This document shows positions 23,586 to 31,099 of a stretch of 41,694 nucleotides of DNA, piece after piece. The DNA lies in the NCBI GenBank assembly GCA_035508275.1, contig DATJNI010000015.1:1-41694 (forward strand), given 5' to 3'. The translations under genes and the position numbers were made by a program. A model generated the notes under the pieces. That model ran no database searches. It was not told the DNA's origin and saw only the letters and a program-made list of their open reading frames with translations. The first letter of the stretch is position 1; every line of letters starts with the position of its first letter. This DNA is from DATJNI01 sp035508275. GTDB lineage: Bacteria; Patescibacteriota; Saccharimonadia; Saccharimonadales; UBA4665.

Positions 23586-23614
23586 GTGACAAGTAATCTA
23601 CTTTCCCTTATTAT
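23586..23614 (+). promoter_or_regulatory. promoter of tRNA-Trp
   Basis: GTGACA (23586-23591), a 17-nt spacer and TATTAT (23609-23614). The predicted start lies about 12 nt before the mature tRNA. Confidence 0.55.
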
Positions 23615-23632
23615 GTAGCTCTAGGCGAGCGA

Positions 23633-23707
23633 AGGGGTGTCCGTTAATTGGTAAGCGGCGACTCTCCAAAAGTCGTGCTGTCGGTTCGAGTCCGACCACC
23701 CCTGCCA
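23633..23707 (+). tRNA. tRNA-Trp (anticodon CCA)
   Basis: The cloverleaf folds by hand. The acceptor stem is AGGGGTG/CACCCCT. The D stem is CGTT/AGCG around AATTGGTA. The anticodon stem CGACT/AGTCG closes the loop CTCCAAA with anticodon CCA at 23666-23668. The T stem is GTCGG/CCGAC. Discriminator G is followed by an encoded CCA (23705-23707). It sits alone on the + strand between the P-loop kinase and the sigma factor, both on the minus strand. Confidence 0.96.
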
Positions 23708-23733
23708 GTTAAAGAGTCGAATAGATTTTTTCC

Positions 23734-25890
23734 TTAACTAATATACCCTCGTTTCCGTAATGCTGCGTCTAGTCTTTTCTTTTGATTTTTTGTTAGTTTG
23801 TTAATCCGGACGTTAGCTGGCAAGTCTGCCTCTGACATTATTGACTCCACTGTAGTAAAGGCGCTAGTATGTTTCCCACCTCTTCTCGTGTGCGACCTAA
23901 AAGGCAAGCTAGATACTAGATCCACAACTTTCATTTCAGACACAAGCTCATCTTTAAAGGCTTCTTCGATACCAAGTTGCTCTTTTTTTAGCTGCGCTTT
24001 AACCTTTGCCCAGTGTAGTCTTATTTCGTTAGCTCTTTCTAGCGATTTTTTTAGTTTTTCAGGGTCTCTTGTGGGTTGTGAACCGCTCCGCTTATAAGGC
24101 TTCTTTGGTAAAAGGCTTATTATGCGTTCAATCTCTTCTTCGCTTAGTGCTCCTGTTTGGGTTCGCGGGTTTATATTTGCATTATTTAAGATCTTGTCTC
24201 TTTTTACTTTGCCAATTCCGGGAATACACCTGAGAATTTGTTGCACTTGCACCCTTTCTGCTCTTGGGTCCAACAGCCCAGAGAGTGGTGACACGATTCC
24301 AGTTTTTATCTCTTCTTTTAGCCTTACAGCAGGTATCCGCTTTCGGTTTGCAAGGGCTAGGTTCCTCTGGCGCGCATCCGCGTACACAACACCGTCCTCG
24401 AACTCAATGTCGGCTGATTGTGGTTGCACTCTCTTTGCCACCGGTCGACAGAAAGTTTTTTTCTGTTCAACAGGGACTTCTTCTGATGTCTCAGCTTCGT
24501 CAGGTATGTCTGGAAGTTTAGGTACAAGTTCATCTATTCTAGTTTCTTCGGCGACTTGCAGGGGCTGTAAGGCTTCCTGCTGCTCAATTAATTCTCGAAG
24601 TGAGCGCAAGGCTTTTTCCAAAGATTGCCTTACAGCTTCTCGCGTTACCCCTGTTTTATTTCCTATTTGTTCGAGCGTATGCGTATCCTCTCCTTCAAGA
24701 CCAAATCTCATCTTTACAAGCAAGGCATAAGGTTCGTCTAGCTGGTTAACTATCTCAACAATAGAGGAATTGTAAACGTTATCTATGGCGGTGTTTTCGA
24801 CATCGACCGTGGGGTCAGGTATAAATGCTCCATATGTTGCTTCGGAATCCTCTGCTAGAGGAGCATCAAGCGAGCGAGCCCTTATAAATGCTCTTCTAAC
24901 ACTTATAATCTGTTCAGGATCAATGCCGGTTCGATCCGCTAGTTCCTGATCTGTAAGAGTAGTTCCTGTTTCTTCTAATGCTCTACGTTCTTCTTTTTTT
25001 ATCTCTCTCAACTGATTGTGTGCGTGTATTGGTAGACGTATGGCTAAGCCTTGATTTTGTATTGCGCGTTGCATCGCCTGGTTTACCCAGTAGGTAGCGT
25101 ACGTCGTAAACCTAAACCCCTTATCCGTGTCAAACTTTTCTACTGCTCTATTTAGACCTATTACGCCTTCCTGAATTAGCTCATTAAGGTTAAGGCCATG
25201 ATTAAGTTTCGGCCAGGCAAGCGAAGCAACTAAACGTAGGTTGTGCAAAATCAACTCGGCTTTGGCGTCTTTGTCGCCGTCTCTTGCCCTTATAGCAAGG
25301 CGAAACTCTTCTTCAGGGGACAAAAGGTCGTGATTCGTAAGTCTTTTTAGCGTTGACTCGTCGTCAGTGCCTTCTCCTAAATCTACGCCTGGGTATCTTC
25401 GTCTAACTCTAGGACCACGTCTTATCGCCTGTGGCTTTGGCATGCCTTGGTGATCTTCGACCTCTTCAGGTTCAACCAATTTAAGTACGGGTTTATTTTT
25501 GGCAGCTTCCTGAAACCCCCGCCCTACTGCTTCTATTATCCCGTCTATGGATACATCTTCACCTTGGTCTATTCTCTCTTTTAGGTACTTCTCAAGAGTT
25601 TTCTGTCCCAATCTGAAAAGTACCAGTTCGTCGCTGCAGACATCTGCATGCTCTAGCGCAATCATTGCCACATAGCCGTCGACGAAAGCGGTAGCGGCTT
25701 GAAGTGTTGTCTCTTGATCGTCAACTTGTGATGAAAACAACCTATGTAGCTCGTTGTCTATCAGTTCGTCGTCAGCGCCCGTCCTTACTAGCCAGGCCTC
25801 ATAGACGGAATTTAACACGTCTGGCTCGTGCAGAGGTTCTTGTTTGCCACCTTCAATCTGCCGTAGGTGAGGCGTTGACTCCTGGGTCAT
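23734..25890 (-). CDS. sigma-70 family factor with duplicated H2TH/S13-like C-terminal extension
   Basis: The 718-residue sigma factor has an acidic N-terminal region (1-180). Region 2 spans about 185-285 (LRLVASLAWPKLNHG, LNELIQEGVIGLNRAVEKFD, YATYWVNQAMQRAI), region 3 about 286-345 (IRLPIHAHNQL, LTDQELADRTGI), and region 4 about 380-436 (MRFGLEGEDTHTLEQIG, REAVRQSLEKALRSL). Housekeeping sigmas end here. This one adds a linker and an S13/mIHF-like unit at 545-596 (ILRCIPGIGKVKRDKILNN, then LSEEEIERI), a charged helix, and a second related unit at 655-715 (SIMSEADLPANVRINKLT). Region 2.4 has Gln274 where E. coli sigma-70 has Thr440. Whether it is the primary sigma cannot be decided from this window. 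A strong promoter predicts a near-leaderless mRNA. Confidence 0.9.
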   Translation of the reverse strand: MTQESTPHLRQIEGGKQEPLHEPDVLNSVYEAWLVRTGADDELIDNELHRLFSSQVDDQETTLQAATAFVDGYVAMIALEHADVCSDELVLFRLGQKTLEKYLKERIDQGEDVSIDGIIEAVGRGFQEAAKNKPVLKLVEPEEVEDHQGMPKPQAIRRGPRVRRRYPGVDLGEGTDDESTLKRLTNHDLLSPEEEFRLAIRARDGDKDAKAELILHNLRLVASLAWPKLNHGLNLNELIQEGVIGLNRAVEKFDTDKGFRFTTYATYWVNQAMQRAIQNQGLAIRLPIHAHNQLREIKKEERRALEETGTTLTDQELADRTGIDPEQIISVRRAFIRARSLDAPLAEDSEATYGAFIPDPTVDVENTAIDNVYNSSIVEIVNQLDEPYALLVKMRFGLEGEDTHTLEQIGNKTGVTREAVRQSLEKALRSLRELIEQQEALQPLQVAEETRIDELVPKLPDIPDEAETSEEVPVEQKKTFCRPVAKRVQPQSADIEFEDGVVYADARQRNLALANRKRIPAVRLKEEIKTGIVSPLSGLLDPRAERVQVQQILRCIPGIGKVKRDKILNNANINPRTQTGALSEEEIERIISLLPKKPYKRSGSQPTRDPEKLKKSLERANEIRLHWAKVKAQLKKEQLGIEEAFKDELVSEMKVVDLVSSLPFRSHTRRGGKHTSAFTTVESIMSEADLPANVRINKLTKNQKKRLDAALRKRGYIS

Positions 25891-25900
25891 ATTGTAAGTA

Positions 25901-25929
25901 ACTTTAGGATTTTAGCGCACTTCTGTCAA
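25901..25929 (-). promoter_or_regulatory. promoter of the sigma factor gene
   Basis: Minus-strand TTGACA (25924-25929), a 17-nt spacer and TAAAGT (25901-25906), ending 10 nt before the ATG at 25890. The predicted leader is 3-4 nt without SD. Confidence 0.72.
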
Positions 25930-25969
25930 ATGTAGATGTCATTTGGCTTTAATGCCTCAAAAATCACTC

Positions 25970-25998
25970 TTGTCATCTCTTTACATAAAGCTTATACT
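25970..25998 (+). promoter_or_regulatory. promoter of the alpha-glucan operon
   Basis: TTGTCA (25970-25975), a 17-nt spacer and TATACT (25993-25998). The predicted start is near 26005, about 30 nt before ATG 26036. It is divergent from the sigma-factor promoter. Confidence 0.7.
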
Positions 25999-26035
25999 TA
26001 GCAACAGGGATAAACGTAAAAACAGAAAATTAAAA

Positions 26036-27241
26036 ATGAAAGTATTGATGCTGGGGTGGGAACTGCCCCCGTATAACAGTGGTGGTCTCGGTATTGCTTG
26101 TTATGAGATGTGTAAGTCTATGTCTAGGCGAGGCATAGATATTGAGTTTATTTTGCCATACAGAGCCGATCACAATGTAGATTTCATGAAGGTTACGCCG
26201 GCTAGTGATCAGAGCGCGGAAAGTTTTTTGGCTTCCGGTTCAATTTATGACAGTTCGCTCTATGAAAATGGAGTTTTGCAGCTCAATAAACTCAGCATAA
26301 AAGACCAGCAAGAATATTATTCTCATGCAGTAGCGACCCTGGTACAGAACCAAGAGTACGATATTGTCCACGCTCACGACTGGCTAACCTTTAAAGCTGC
26401 GCTAAGAGTTAAAGCTATGAAAAACTGGCCAATTATTCTTCATGTTCACTCCATTGAATCTGACCGAGCTGGCAGTAAGCAGGGCAACCCAATCGTTAGA
26501 GAGATTGAGAGTTCCGCTTTGCATAATGCGGATAGAATAATCGCCGTCAGCGACCATACAAGACAAGCTATTCACGAGGACTACGGCGTACCTTTGGACG
26601 ATATTGAAGTAGTCCATAACTCTATTGATGTTTCTAGCTTAGAACTGCTTGACGACGATAACGCCTACAAATACTTAGCTAAAATGAAGGAATTTGGCTA
26701 TAGAGTGGTGGTTAATATTGGGCGTTTAACAGTGCAAAAAGGTTTACCGCATCTGCTTAATTCAGCGCGGAAGGTTTTAGAAAAAGCTCCTAAGACTGTG
26801 TTTTTAATTGTTGGTAGTGGCGAGATGCATAACGAGCTGGTTAATATGGCAGCCGAGCTTGGTATTGGTCAAAATGTTATGTTTGCTGACTTTCAGCGGG
26901 GTAAAAACTGGCGCGATGCTTATGCAGTCGGCGATCTATTTGTTCTGCCTTCAGTTTCCGAGCCTTTTGGCTTGACGCCACTCGAAGCTATTGGTTATGG
27001 AACGCCCGCCCTAGTCAGCAAGCAGTCTGGTATTAGCGAAACGCTTAAAAATGCCCTTAAAGTCGACTTTTGGGATGTAGATGAAATGAGCAACCTAATT
27101 GCCGGTGTAGTTCAAAATGATGCTTTGCGAGATGAACTATGGAAAAACTCCTTTAATGAGCTTGGTAAGCTGTCCTGGGATGAGTCTAGCCAGAAGATAA
27201 TTGACGTCTACTCACGTCATTTGTTAGGAGCCGTGGCATGA
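26036..27241 (+). CDS. glycogen/starch-synthase-like glycosyltransferase (GT4/GT5)
   Basis: Probably extends an alpha-1,4-glucan from a nucleotide-glucose donor. The 401-residue GT-B protein opens with MKVLMLGWELPPYNSGGLG, where the NSGGLG loop corresponds to the KxGGL donor-binding loop of glycogen synthases. The Rossmann C-terminal half has VNIGRLTVQKG, LIVGSGEMHNEL and the donor-site SEPFGLTPLEAIGYG. I chose ATG 26036 because an upstream in-frame ATG at 25943 would lie ahead of the promoter at 25970-25998. The stop overlaps the next start as ATGA. The GH57 and GH15 genes behind it support an alpha-glucan role. A trehalose- or sucrose-type synthase is a less likely alternative. Confidence 0.84.
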   Translation: MKVLMLGWELPPYNSGGLGIACYEMCKSMSRRGIDIEFILPYRADHNVDFMKVTPASDQSAESFLASGSIYDSSLYENGVLQLNKLSIKDQQEYYSHAVATLVQNQEYDIVHAHDWLTFKAALRVKAMKNWPIILHVHSIESDRAGSKQGNPIVREIESSALHNADRIIAVSDHTRQAIHEDYGVPLDDIEVVHNSIDVSSLELLDDDNAYKYLAKMKEFGYRVVVNIGRLTVQKGLPHLLNSARKVLEKAPKTVFLIVGSGEMHNELVNMAAELGIGQNVMFADFQRGKNWRDAYAVGDLFVLPSVSEPFGLTPLEAIGYGTPALVSKQSGISETLKNALKVDFWDVDEMSNLIAGVVQNDALRDELWKNSFNELGKLSWDESSQKIIDVYSRHLLGAVA

Positions 27242-28446
27242 AGAAGGCGATCTCACTTTACCTTCACGTACACCAACCCTACCGAATTAGGCACTACACC
27301 GTCTTTGATACAGGGGCTAATCATGATTACTTTGATGCGCCTTATGACTCTAACTACTCCAATGAGCGAATTTTAAAAAAAGTTGTTGAGAAATCTTATC
27401 TGCCAACAAACAAAAGGCTGCTGGAGCTACTTGAAGCTAACGACAACTTTAAGCTTAGCCTGTCGTTAACCGGGACTGTACTAGAGCAGCTAGAAATGTG
27501 GTCACCAGAAGCACTAGACTCGTTCAAAAAGCTAGTCGATACAGGTCGGGTTGAGATTTTGGGTGAGACCTTTCATCACACCTTAGCCTTCTTTTATTCA
27601 CGTAACGAGTTTGAGACTCAAGTGCAGATGCATAAAGAAAAGATTGAAAGTCTGTTTGGTCAAACCCCCAACGTCTTTCGTAACACTGAGCTGGCCTATA
27701 ACAACGATTTAGCTAAGTGGGCCGATCAAAAAGGCTATAAAGGAATCCTAGCTGAGGGGTGGGACCCAATACTAGAATGGCGATCACCTAACTACATCTA
27801 TAGGCCGGCAGGAACGGACAATATTTGTTTACTTTTAAAGAACTACAAGCTTAGTGATGATATTGCCTTTCGTTTTGGCGATAGCGACTGGGCAGAGTAT
27901 CCCCTAACAGCCGACAAGTTTTCTCATTGGCTTAGCGAGGACACTGATGCTCAAGTATTTAATCTATTTATGGACTATGAGACGTTTGGCGAGCATCAGT
28001 GGCATGAGTCTGGCATATTTAGCTTTCTAGAGCATTTACCTAAGGAGTGGCTAAAGAACCAAGAGCATAGCTTTATGAGCGTAAGTGAAGCAATAGATAG
28101 TTTTGAAAGTGTTGGCGAGATAGATGTGCCGAAAACTGTCACCTGGGCTGATACCGAGAGAGATTTATCGGCTTGGGTGGGTAACTCCATGCAAGCTAAT
28201 GCTATTTATTCGATCTATCAGCTAGAAGAAAAACTTATGAGTGCTCATGACTTAGCTTTAATTGAAGACTGGCGCAGACTGCAAACTAGCGACCATTTTT
28301 ACTATATGTGTACTAAATACTTTAATGACGGCGATATACATGCCTATTTCAGCCCATATGAGACGCCTTATGAGGCTTATTTAAACTTTATGAACAGTTA
28401 TAGGGATATTGTTTACAGATTGGCCGCTAAGGGAATAATGGTATGA
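27238..28446 (+). CDS. GH57-family glycoside hydrolase (alpha-amylase/glucanotransferase type)
   Basis: The 402-residue retaining enzyme of family GH57 acts on alpha-1,4 (or 1,6) glucans. Visible motifs are YLHVHQPYRIRHY at the N-terminus (motif 1), EILGETFHHTLAFF (motif 2), FRNTELAYN with the nucleophile Glu near residue 150 (motif 3), and FMDYETFGEHQW with the acid/base Asp near 246 (motif 4). It lacks the C-terminal region of branching enzymes, and there is no signal peptide, so it works in the cytosol. Specificity (amylase, 4-alpha-glucanotransferase) is not resolved. It overlaps the synthase by 4 nt and is followed by GH15 after 21 nt. Confidence 0.92.
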   Translation: MKKAISLYLHVHQPYRIRHYTVFDTGANHDYFDAPYDSNYSNERILKKVVEKSYLPTNKRLLELLEANDNFKLSLSLTGTVLEQLEMWSPEALDSFKKLVDTGRVEILGETFHHTLAFFYSRNEFETQVQMHKEKIESLFGQTPNVFRNTELAYNNDLAKWADQKGYKGILAEGWDPILEWRSPNYIYRPAGTDNICLLLKNYKLSDDIAFRFGDSDWAEYPLTADKFSHWLSEDTDAQVFNLFMDYETFGEHQWHESGIFSFLEHLPKEWLKNQEHSFMSVSEAIDSFESVGEIDVPKTVTWADTERDLSAWVGNSMQANAIYSIYQLEEKLMSAHDLALIEDWRRLQTSDHFYYMCTKYFNDGDIHAYFSPYETPYEAYLNFMNSYRDIVYRLAAKGIMV

Positions 28447-28467
28447 TGAAGCGATTAAAGGTGGGTT

Positions 28468-30405
28468 ATGAGTCGACCAGTAGTACTTAGTAACGGCCAG
28501 CTGTTTATCGGGCTAGACGAGAACGGTCTAGTTCATGATTACTACTACCCCTACGTTGGCTTAGAGAACTTAAATGGTGCTAGGGTCTTAGCCCATAAAA
28601 TTGGTGTCTGGGTTGATGGCAATTTTAAGTGGACGGATGATGGCTCTTGGAAAATTAGCCTAGATTTTGAAAGTGACGCTATGGTCAGTGAAATAAAAAT
28701 GCATAGTGATGAGCTAAATATCTCACTACTACTTCAAGACTATGTAGATATTGACACCAACTCTTTTGTTAGGCACATAACCGCTACTAACCACGAAAGC
28801 GACGAGCGTGACGTACGGATTTTTATGCATCAGGTATTTCAGATTTCAAGAACTGGTAGATCAGATACGGCGATTTATGTACCGGACGAGAACTACATAC
28901 TGGACTACAAGGGTAGATTTTGTATATTAGTGGCTGGAAAGTTTCAGGATGGTCAGAGCTTTGATCAATACGCCGTTGGTAACTACGCAATTGAAGGAAA
29001 AGCTGGAACCTATTTAGACGCTACTGACGGTGAGCTATCTAATAACGCGGTCGAGCATGGCGGCGTCGACACCGTTATACGTTTCTCTAGACATATTGAA
29101 GGTGGTCAATCGGCAACGCTGGATTATTGGATAGTTGCAGATAGTTCTCAGCAGGACGTACAGGAAACGCATACAGAGTTTAAACGAATAGACATGGAGA
29201 ATAGACTTAACCACGTCAGGCAGCATTGGCATGCTTGGCTAGCTGGCGGAAATGTTGAAATACCTCACTTTAATCGTAAAGTGCTAGAAAAAAGCCTTCT
29301 TGTAATTAAAGCTCACTGCGATTCACGTGGTTCGGTGCTTGCAAGCGGTGACTCTAGCATATTTAACTTCGGTAGGGATTATTACTGCTACTGCTGGCCC
29401 AGAGATGCCTCTTATGCGCTTTGGCCACTGATTAGACTAGGTCACTTTACCGAGGCTAAGCTGTTTTTTGAGTTTGCTAGGGATACTATGCATAAAAACG
29501 GCTATTTAATGCATAAATACCAACCGGATAGAGCTATAGGTAGTACCTGGCATCCACTGGTTCATGGCAGAAGTAAAGAACTAGCTATTCAGGAGGACGA
29601 AACAGCCATAACCGTCTTTATGATTGGCGAGTATTACCAAGCCAGCAAAGATAAGGTGTTTGTCGAGAATATTTATAGAACTTTTGTCCAGCCCTGCGCT
29701 AAATTTATGTGCACTTTTATTGATGAGGCAACGGGACTGCCGCATGCTAGCTACGATCTTTGGGAAGAGAAATTCTTAACCTCAACTTACACCGTTTGTT
29801 CGGTGATAGCCGGCCTAGAGGCCGCTGCAAGACTGGCTGAAGTCTCTGAGGAGCCTGCTGATGCTGTACGCTGGGAAAAAGCAGCAGAAGGCATTAGAAG
29901 TAACTTAAATAAGCTGTATAGCCCAGACAACTACTTTACAAAAGGCTTTTTACTTTTGCCGGACGGTACGCTGCAGTACGACAATACCATGGATATCTCT
30001 AATCTGTATGGTCCATATATGTTTGGTGGTTTGGAGCTGGACGATGAGAGACTAATCTCTACAGCTAAAGTGGTTGAGGCTAGATTAATGAATCAATCCC
30101 CTATTGGCGGTGTAATCCGACACGAACAAGACTACTACTTCCTAGCTAAGCACCAATACCAGGGTAATCCATGGATAGTTTGCTCGCTTTGGATGGCACA
30201 GTACTACGCAATTAATAACCGGTTGGATGAGGCCCAAAAATTACTTGACTGGTCGCTAGCTAGACAAATGCCTAGTGGTGCTCTAAGTGAACAGTTTGAC
30301 CCGGATAACGGCATGCCAGTAAGTGTTACTCCCTTGGTTTGGAGCCACTCTGAGATGGTTAATACGCTTCTAGATATGTCGAAGTATAATAAAGCTAGCG
30401 CTTAG
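28468..30405 (+). CDS. GH15-family glucoamylase-like hydrolase
   Basis: The 645-residue inverting exo-enzyme releases glucose from alpha-glucans (trehalase is an alternative in this family). The N-terminal beta-supersandwich (about 1-250) starts RPVVLSNGQLFIGLDENG. The (alpha/alpha)6 barrel follows: YCYCWPRDASYALWPL near 305-320, the catalytic acid in YDLWEEKF near 428-435, WMAQYYA, and the catalytic base Glu in LSEQFDP near 607. It has no signal peptide, so it is intracellular. It is third in the operon with the synthase and GH57, forming a make-and-break glucan set. Its 3' end overlaps rpmG by 11 nt in the opposite direction. Confidence 0.92.
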   Translation: MSRPVVLSNGQLFIGLDENGLVHDYYYPYVGLENLNGARVLAHKIGVWVDGNFKWTDDGSWKISLDFESDAMVSEIKMHSDELNISLLLQDYVDIDTNSFVRHITATNHESDERDVRIFMHQVFQISRTGRSDTAIYVPDENYILDYKGRFCILVAGKFQDGQSFDQYAVGNYAIEGKAGTYLDATDGELSNNAVEHGGVDTVIRFSRHIEGGQSATLDYWIVADSSQQDVQETHTEFKRIDMENRLNHVRQHWHAWLAGGNVEIPHFNRKVLEKSLLVIKAHCDSRGSVLASGDSSIFNFGRDYYCYCWPRDASYALWPLIRLGHFTEAKLFFEFARDTMHKNGYLMHKYQPDRAIGSTWHPLVHGRSKELAIQEDETAITVFMIGEYYQASKDKVFVENIYRTFVQPCAKFMCTFIDEATGLPHASYDLWEEKFLTSTYTVCSVIAGLEAAARLAEVSEEPADAVRWEKAAEGIRSNLNKLYSPDNYFTKGFLLLPDGTLQYDNTMDISNLYGPYMFGGLELDDERLISTAKVVEARLMNQSPIGGVIRHEQDYYFLAKHQYQGNPWIVCSLWMAQYYAINNRLDEAQKLLDWSLARQMPSGALSEQFDPDNGMPVSVTPLVWSHSEMVNTLLDMSKYNKASA

Positions 30406-30592
30406 GTGCTTCGTTCCGGCCTAAACTTTTCTTGGTCTCGGTAAACTCTACACGTCGTCTTAGTTTAGGTGAGTATTTCTTTAGGGATAGTTTATCTGGA
30501 GTATTCATGGTGTTTTTGGTTGTGTAATAAATACGCTCACCACTCTCTTCGGAGTAGAGTCCAACAATTTTACGTTTATCGCCTTTTGCCAT
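30395..30592 (-). CDS. rpmG: 50S ribosomal protein L33, cysteine-free form
   Basis: A 65-residue protein with the L33 pattern GERIYYTTKNTMNTPDKLSLKKYSPKLRRR, followed by a short basic tail. The four cysteines that bind zinc in C+ L33 are absent, matching the C- paralogue type. The ATG at 30592 follows TATAAC (30598-30603) by 5 nt without SD. tRNA-Thr lies just upstream on the same strand, so it may instead be released from a tRNA-Thr transcript by processing. Confidence 0.92.
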   Translation of the reverse strand: MAKGDKRKIVGLYSEESGERIYYTTKNTMNTPDKLSLKKYSPKLRRRVEFTETKKSLGRNEAPKR

Positions 30593-30637
30593 TGTAGGTT
30601 ATAGATTAACAGATAAGAATGGATTTGTAAACGGATA

Positions 30638-30713
30638 TGGAGCCGGCGAAGGGATTCGAACCCATGACCCATTGTTTACAAAACAATTGCTCTAGCCACT
30701 GAGCTACGCCGGC
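30638..30713 (-). tRNA. tRNA-Thr (anticodon TGT)
   Basis: On the minus strand the acceptor stem is GCCGGCG/CGCCGGC. The D arm is GCTC/GAGC. The anticodon stem ATTGT/ACAAT closes TTTGTAA with anticodon TGT (30678-30680). The T arm has the TTCGAAT loop with one mismatch in its stem. Discriminator T is followed by an encoded CCA (30638-30640). It lies directly upstream of rpmG. Confidence 0.95.
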
Positions 30714-30828
30714 AGAGTTGAAGCTTTACGATTGTAACAGATACAGGTGGTATTATCTAGCGTGCATTTGCTTATATAATAAGAATATTACGATATATAT
30801 AAAATATCTTTTTTAAGATGCTTATTTT

Positions 30829-30837
30829 TGCTATAGT
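30829..30837 (+). promoter_or_regulatory. extended -10 promoter of the tRNA-Thr/tRNA-Tyr pair
   Basis: TGCTATAGT, with the hexamer at 30832-30837, lies about 14 nt before the mature tRNA-Thr. The -35 region is only a T-run. Confidence 0.5.
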
Positions 30838-30851
30838 AACTACGACTAATC

Positions 30852-30928
30852 GCCGCGATAGCTCAGCTGGTAGAGCGCATCTATGGTAAAGATGAGGTTC
30901 CCGGGTTCGACTCCCGGTCGCGGCTCCA
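30852..30928 (+). tRNA. tRNA-Thr (anticodon GGT)
   Basis: The acceptor stem is GCCGCGA/TCGCGGC and the D stem is GCTC/GAGC. The anticodon stem CATCT/AGATG closes ATGGTAA with anticodon GGT. The T stem is CCGGG/CCCGG around TTCGACT. Discriminator T and an encoded CCA follow. Together with the TGT isoacceptor it covers the Thr codon box. Confidence 0.96.
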
Positions 30929-30937
30929 GTCGCGAAT

Positions 30938-31022
30938 GCAGGGATAGTGAAGCGGTCAAACACGGGTGACTGTAAATCATCTGGCTTAGCCTTCGGGGGT
31001 TCGAATCCCTCTCCCTGCACCA
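30938..31022 (+). tRNA. tRNA-Tyr (anticodon GTA)
   Basis: Class II tRNA with a long variable arm. The acceptor stem is GCAGGGA/TCCCTGC. The anticodon loop is CTGTAAA with anticodon GTA. The variable arm folds as GGCTTAGCC. The T arm has GGGGG and TTCGAAT. Discriminator A is followed by an encoded CCA (31020-31022). It is nine nucleotides behind tRNA-Thr(GGT), in one transcript. Confidence 0.95.
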
Positions 31023-31039
31023 TACTAAACCTTTCGACT

Positions 31040-31067
31040 TTGGCGTTATACCTTGGTCTGGTATGCT
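31040..31067 (+). promoter_or_regulatory. promoter of the MFS exporter gene
   Basis: TTGGCG (31040-31045), a 16-nt spacer and TATGCT (31062-31067) with a TGG extension. The predicted leader is about 26 nt and carries GAGG. Confidence 0.5.
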
Positions 31068-31099
31068 GAGTTCAATAGATTATAAAAGAGGAATTTAAT

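Noticed and set aside
23708..23733. Terminator after tRNA-Trp (AGTTAA/TTAACT arms)
   Set aside because: The arms are short and AT-only, and the T-run lies inside the loop, so it is not convincing.
24122..24730. Open frame of 202 codons on the plus strand
   Set aside because: It lies inside the sigma factor gene in antisense, is Ser/Cys-rich with no domain, and arises from the codon pattern of the real gene.
25943..26035. Upstream start for the glycogen-synthase-like gene
   Set aside because: It lies ahead of the predicted promoter at 25970-25998, and the extra residues are not part of the fold, which begins MKVLMLGW.
30772..31023. Open frame of 83 codons on the minus strand
   Set aside because: It lies over tRNA-Thr(GGT) and tRNA-Tyr(GTA) on the other strand; its protein is an antisense reading of tRNA sequence.
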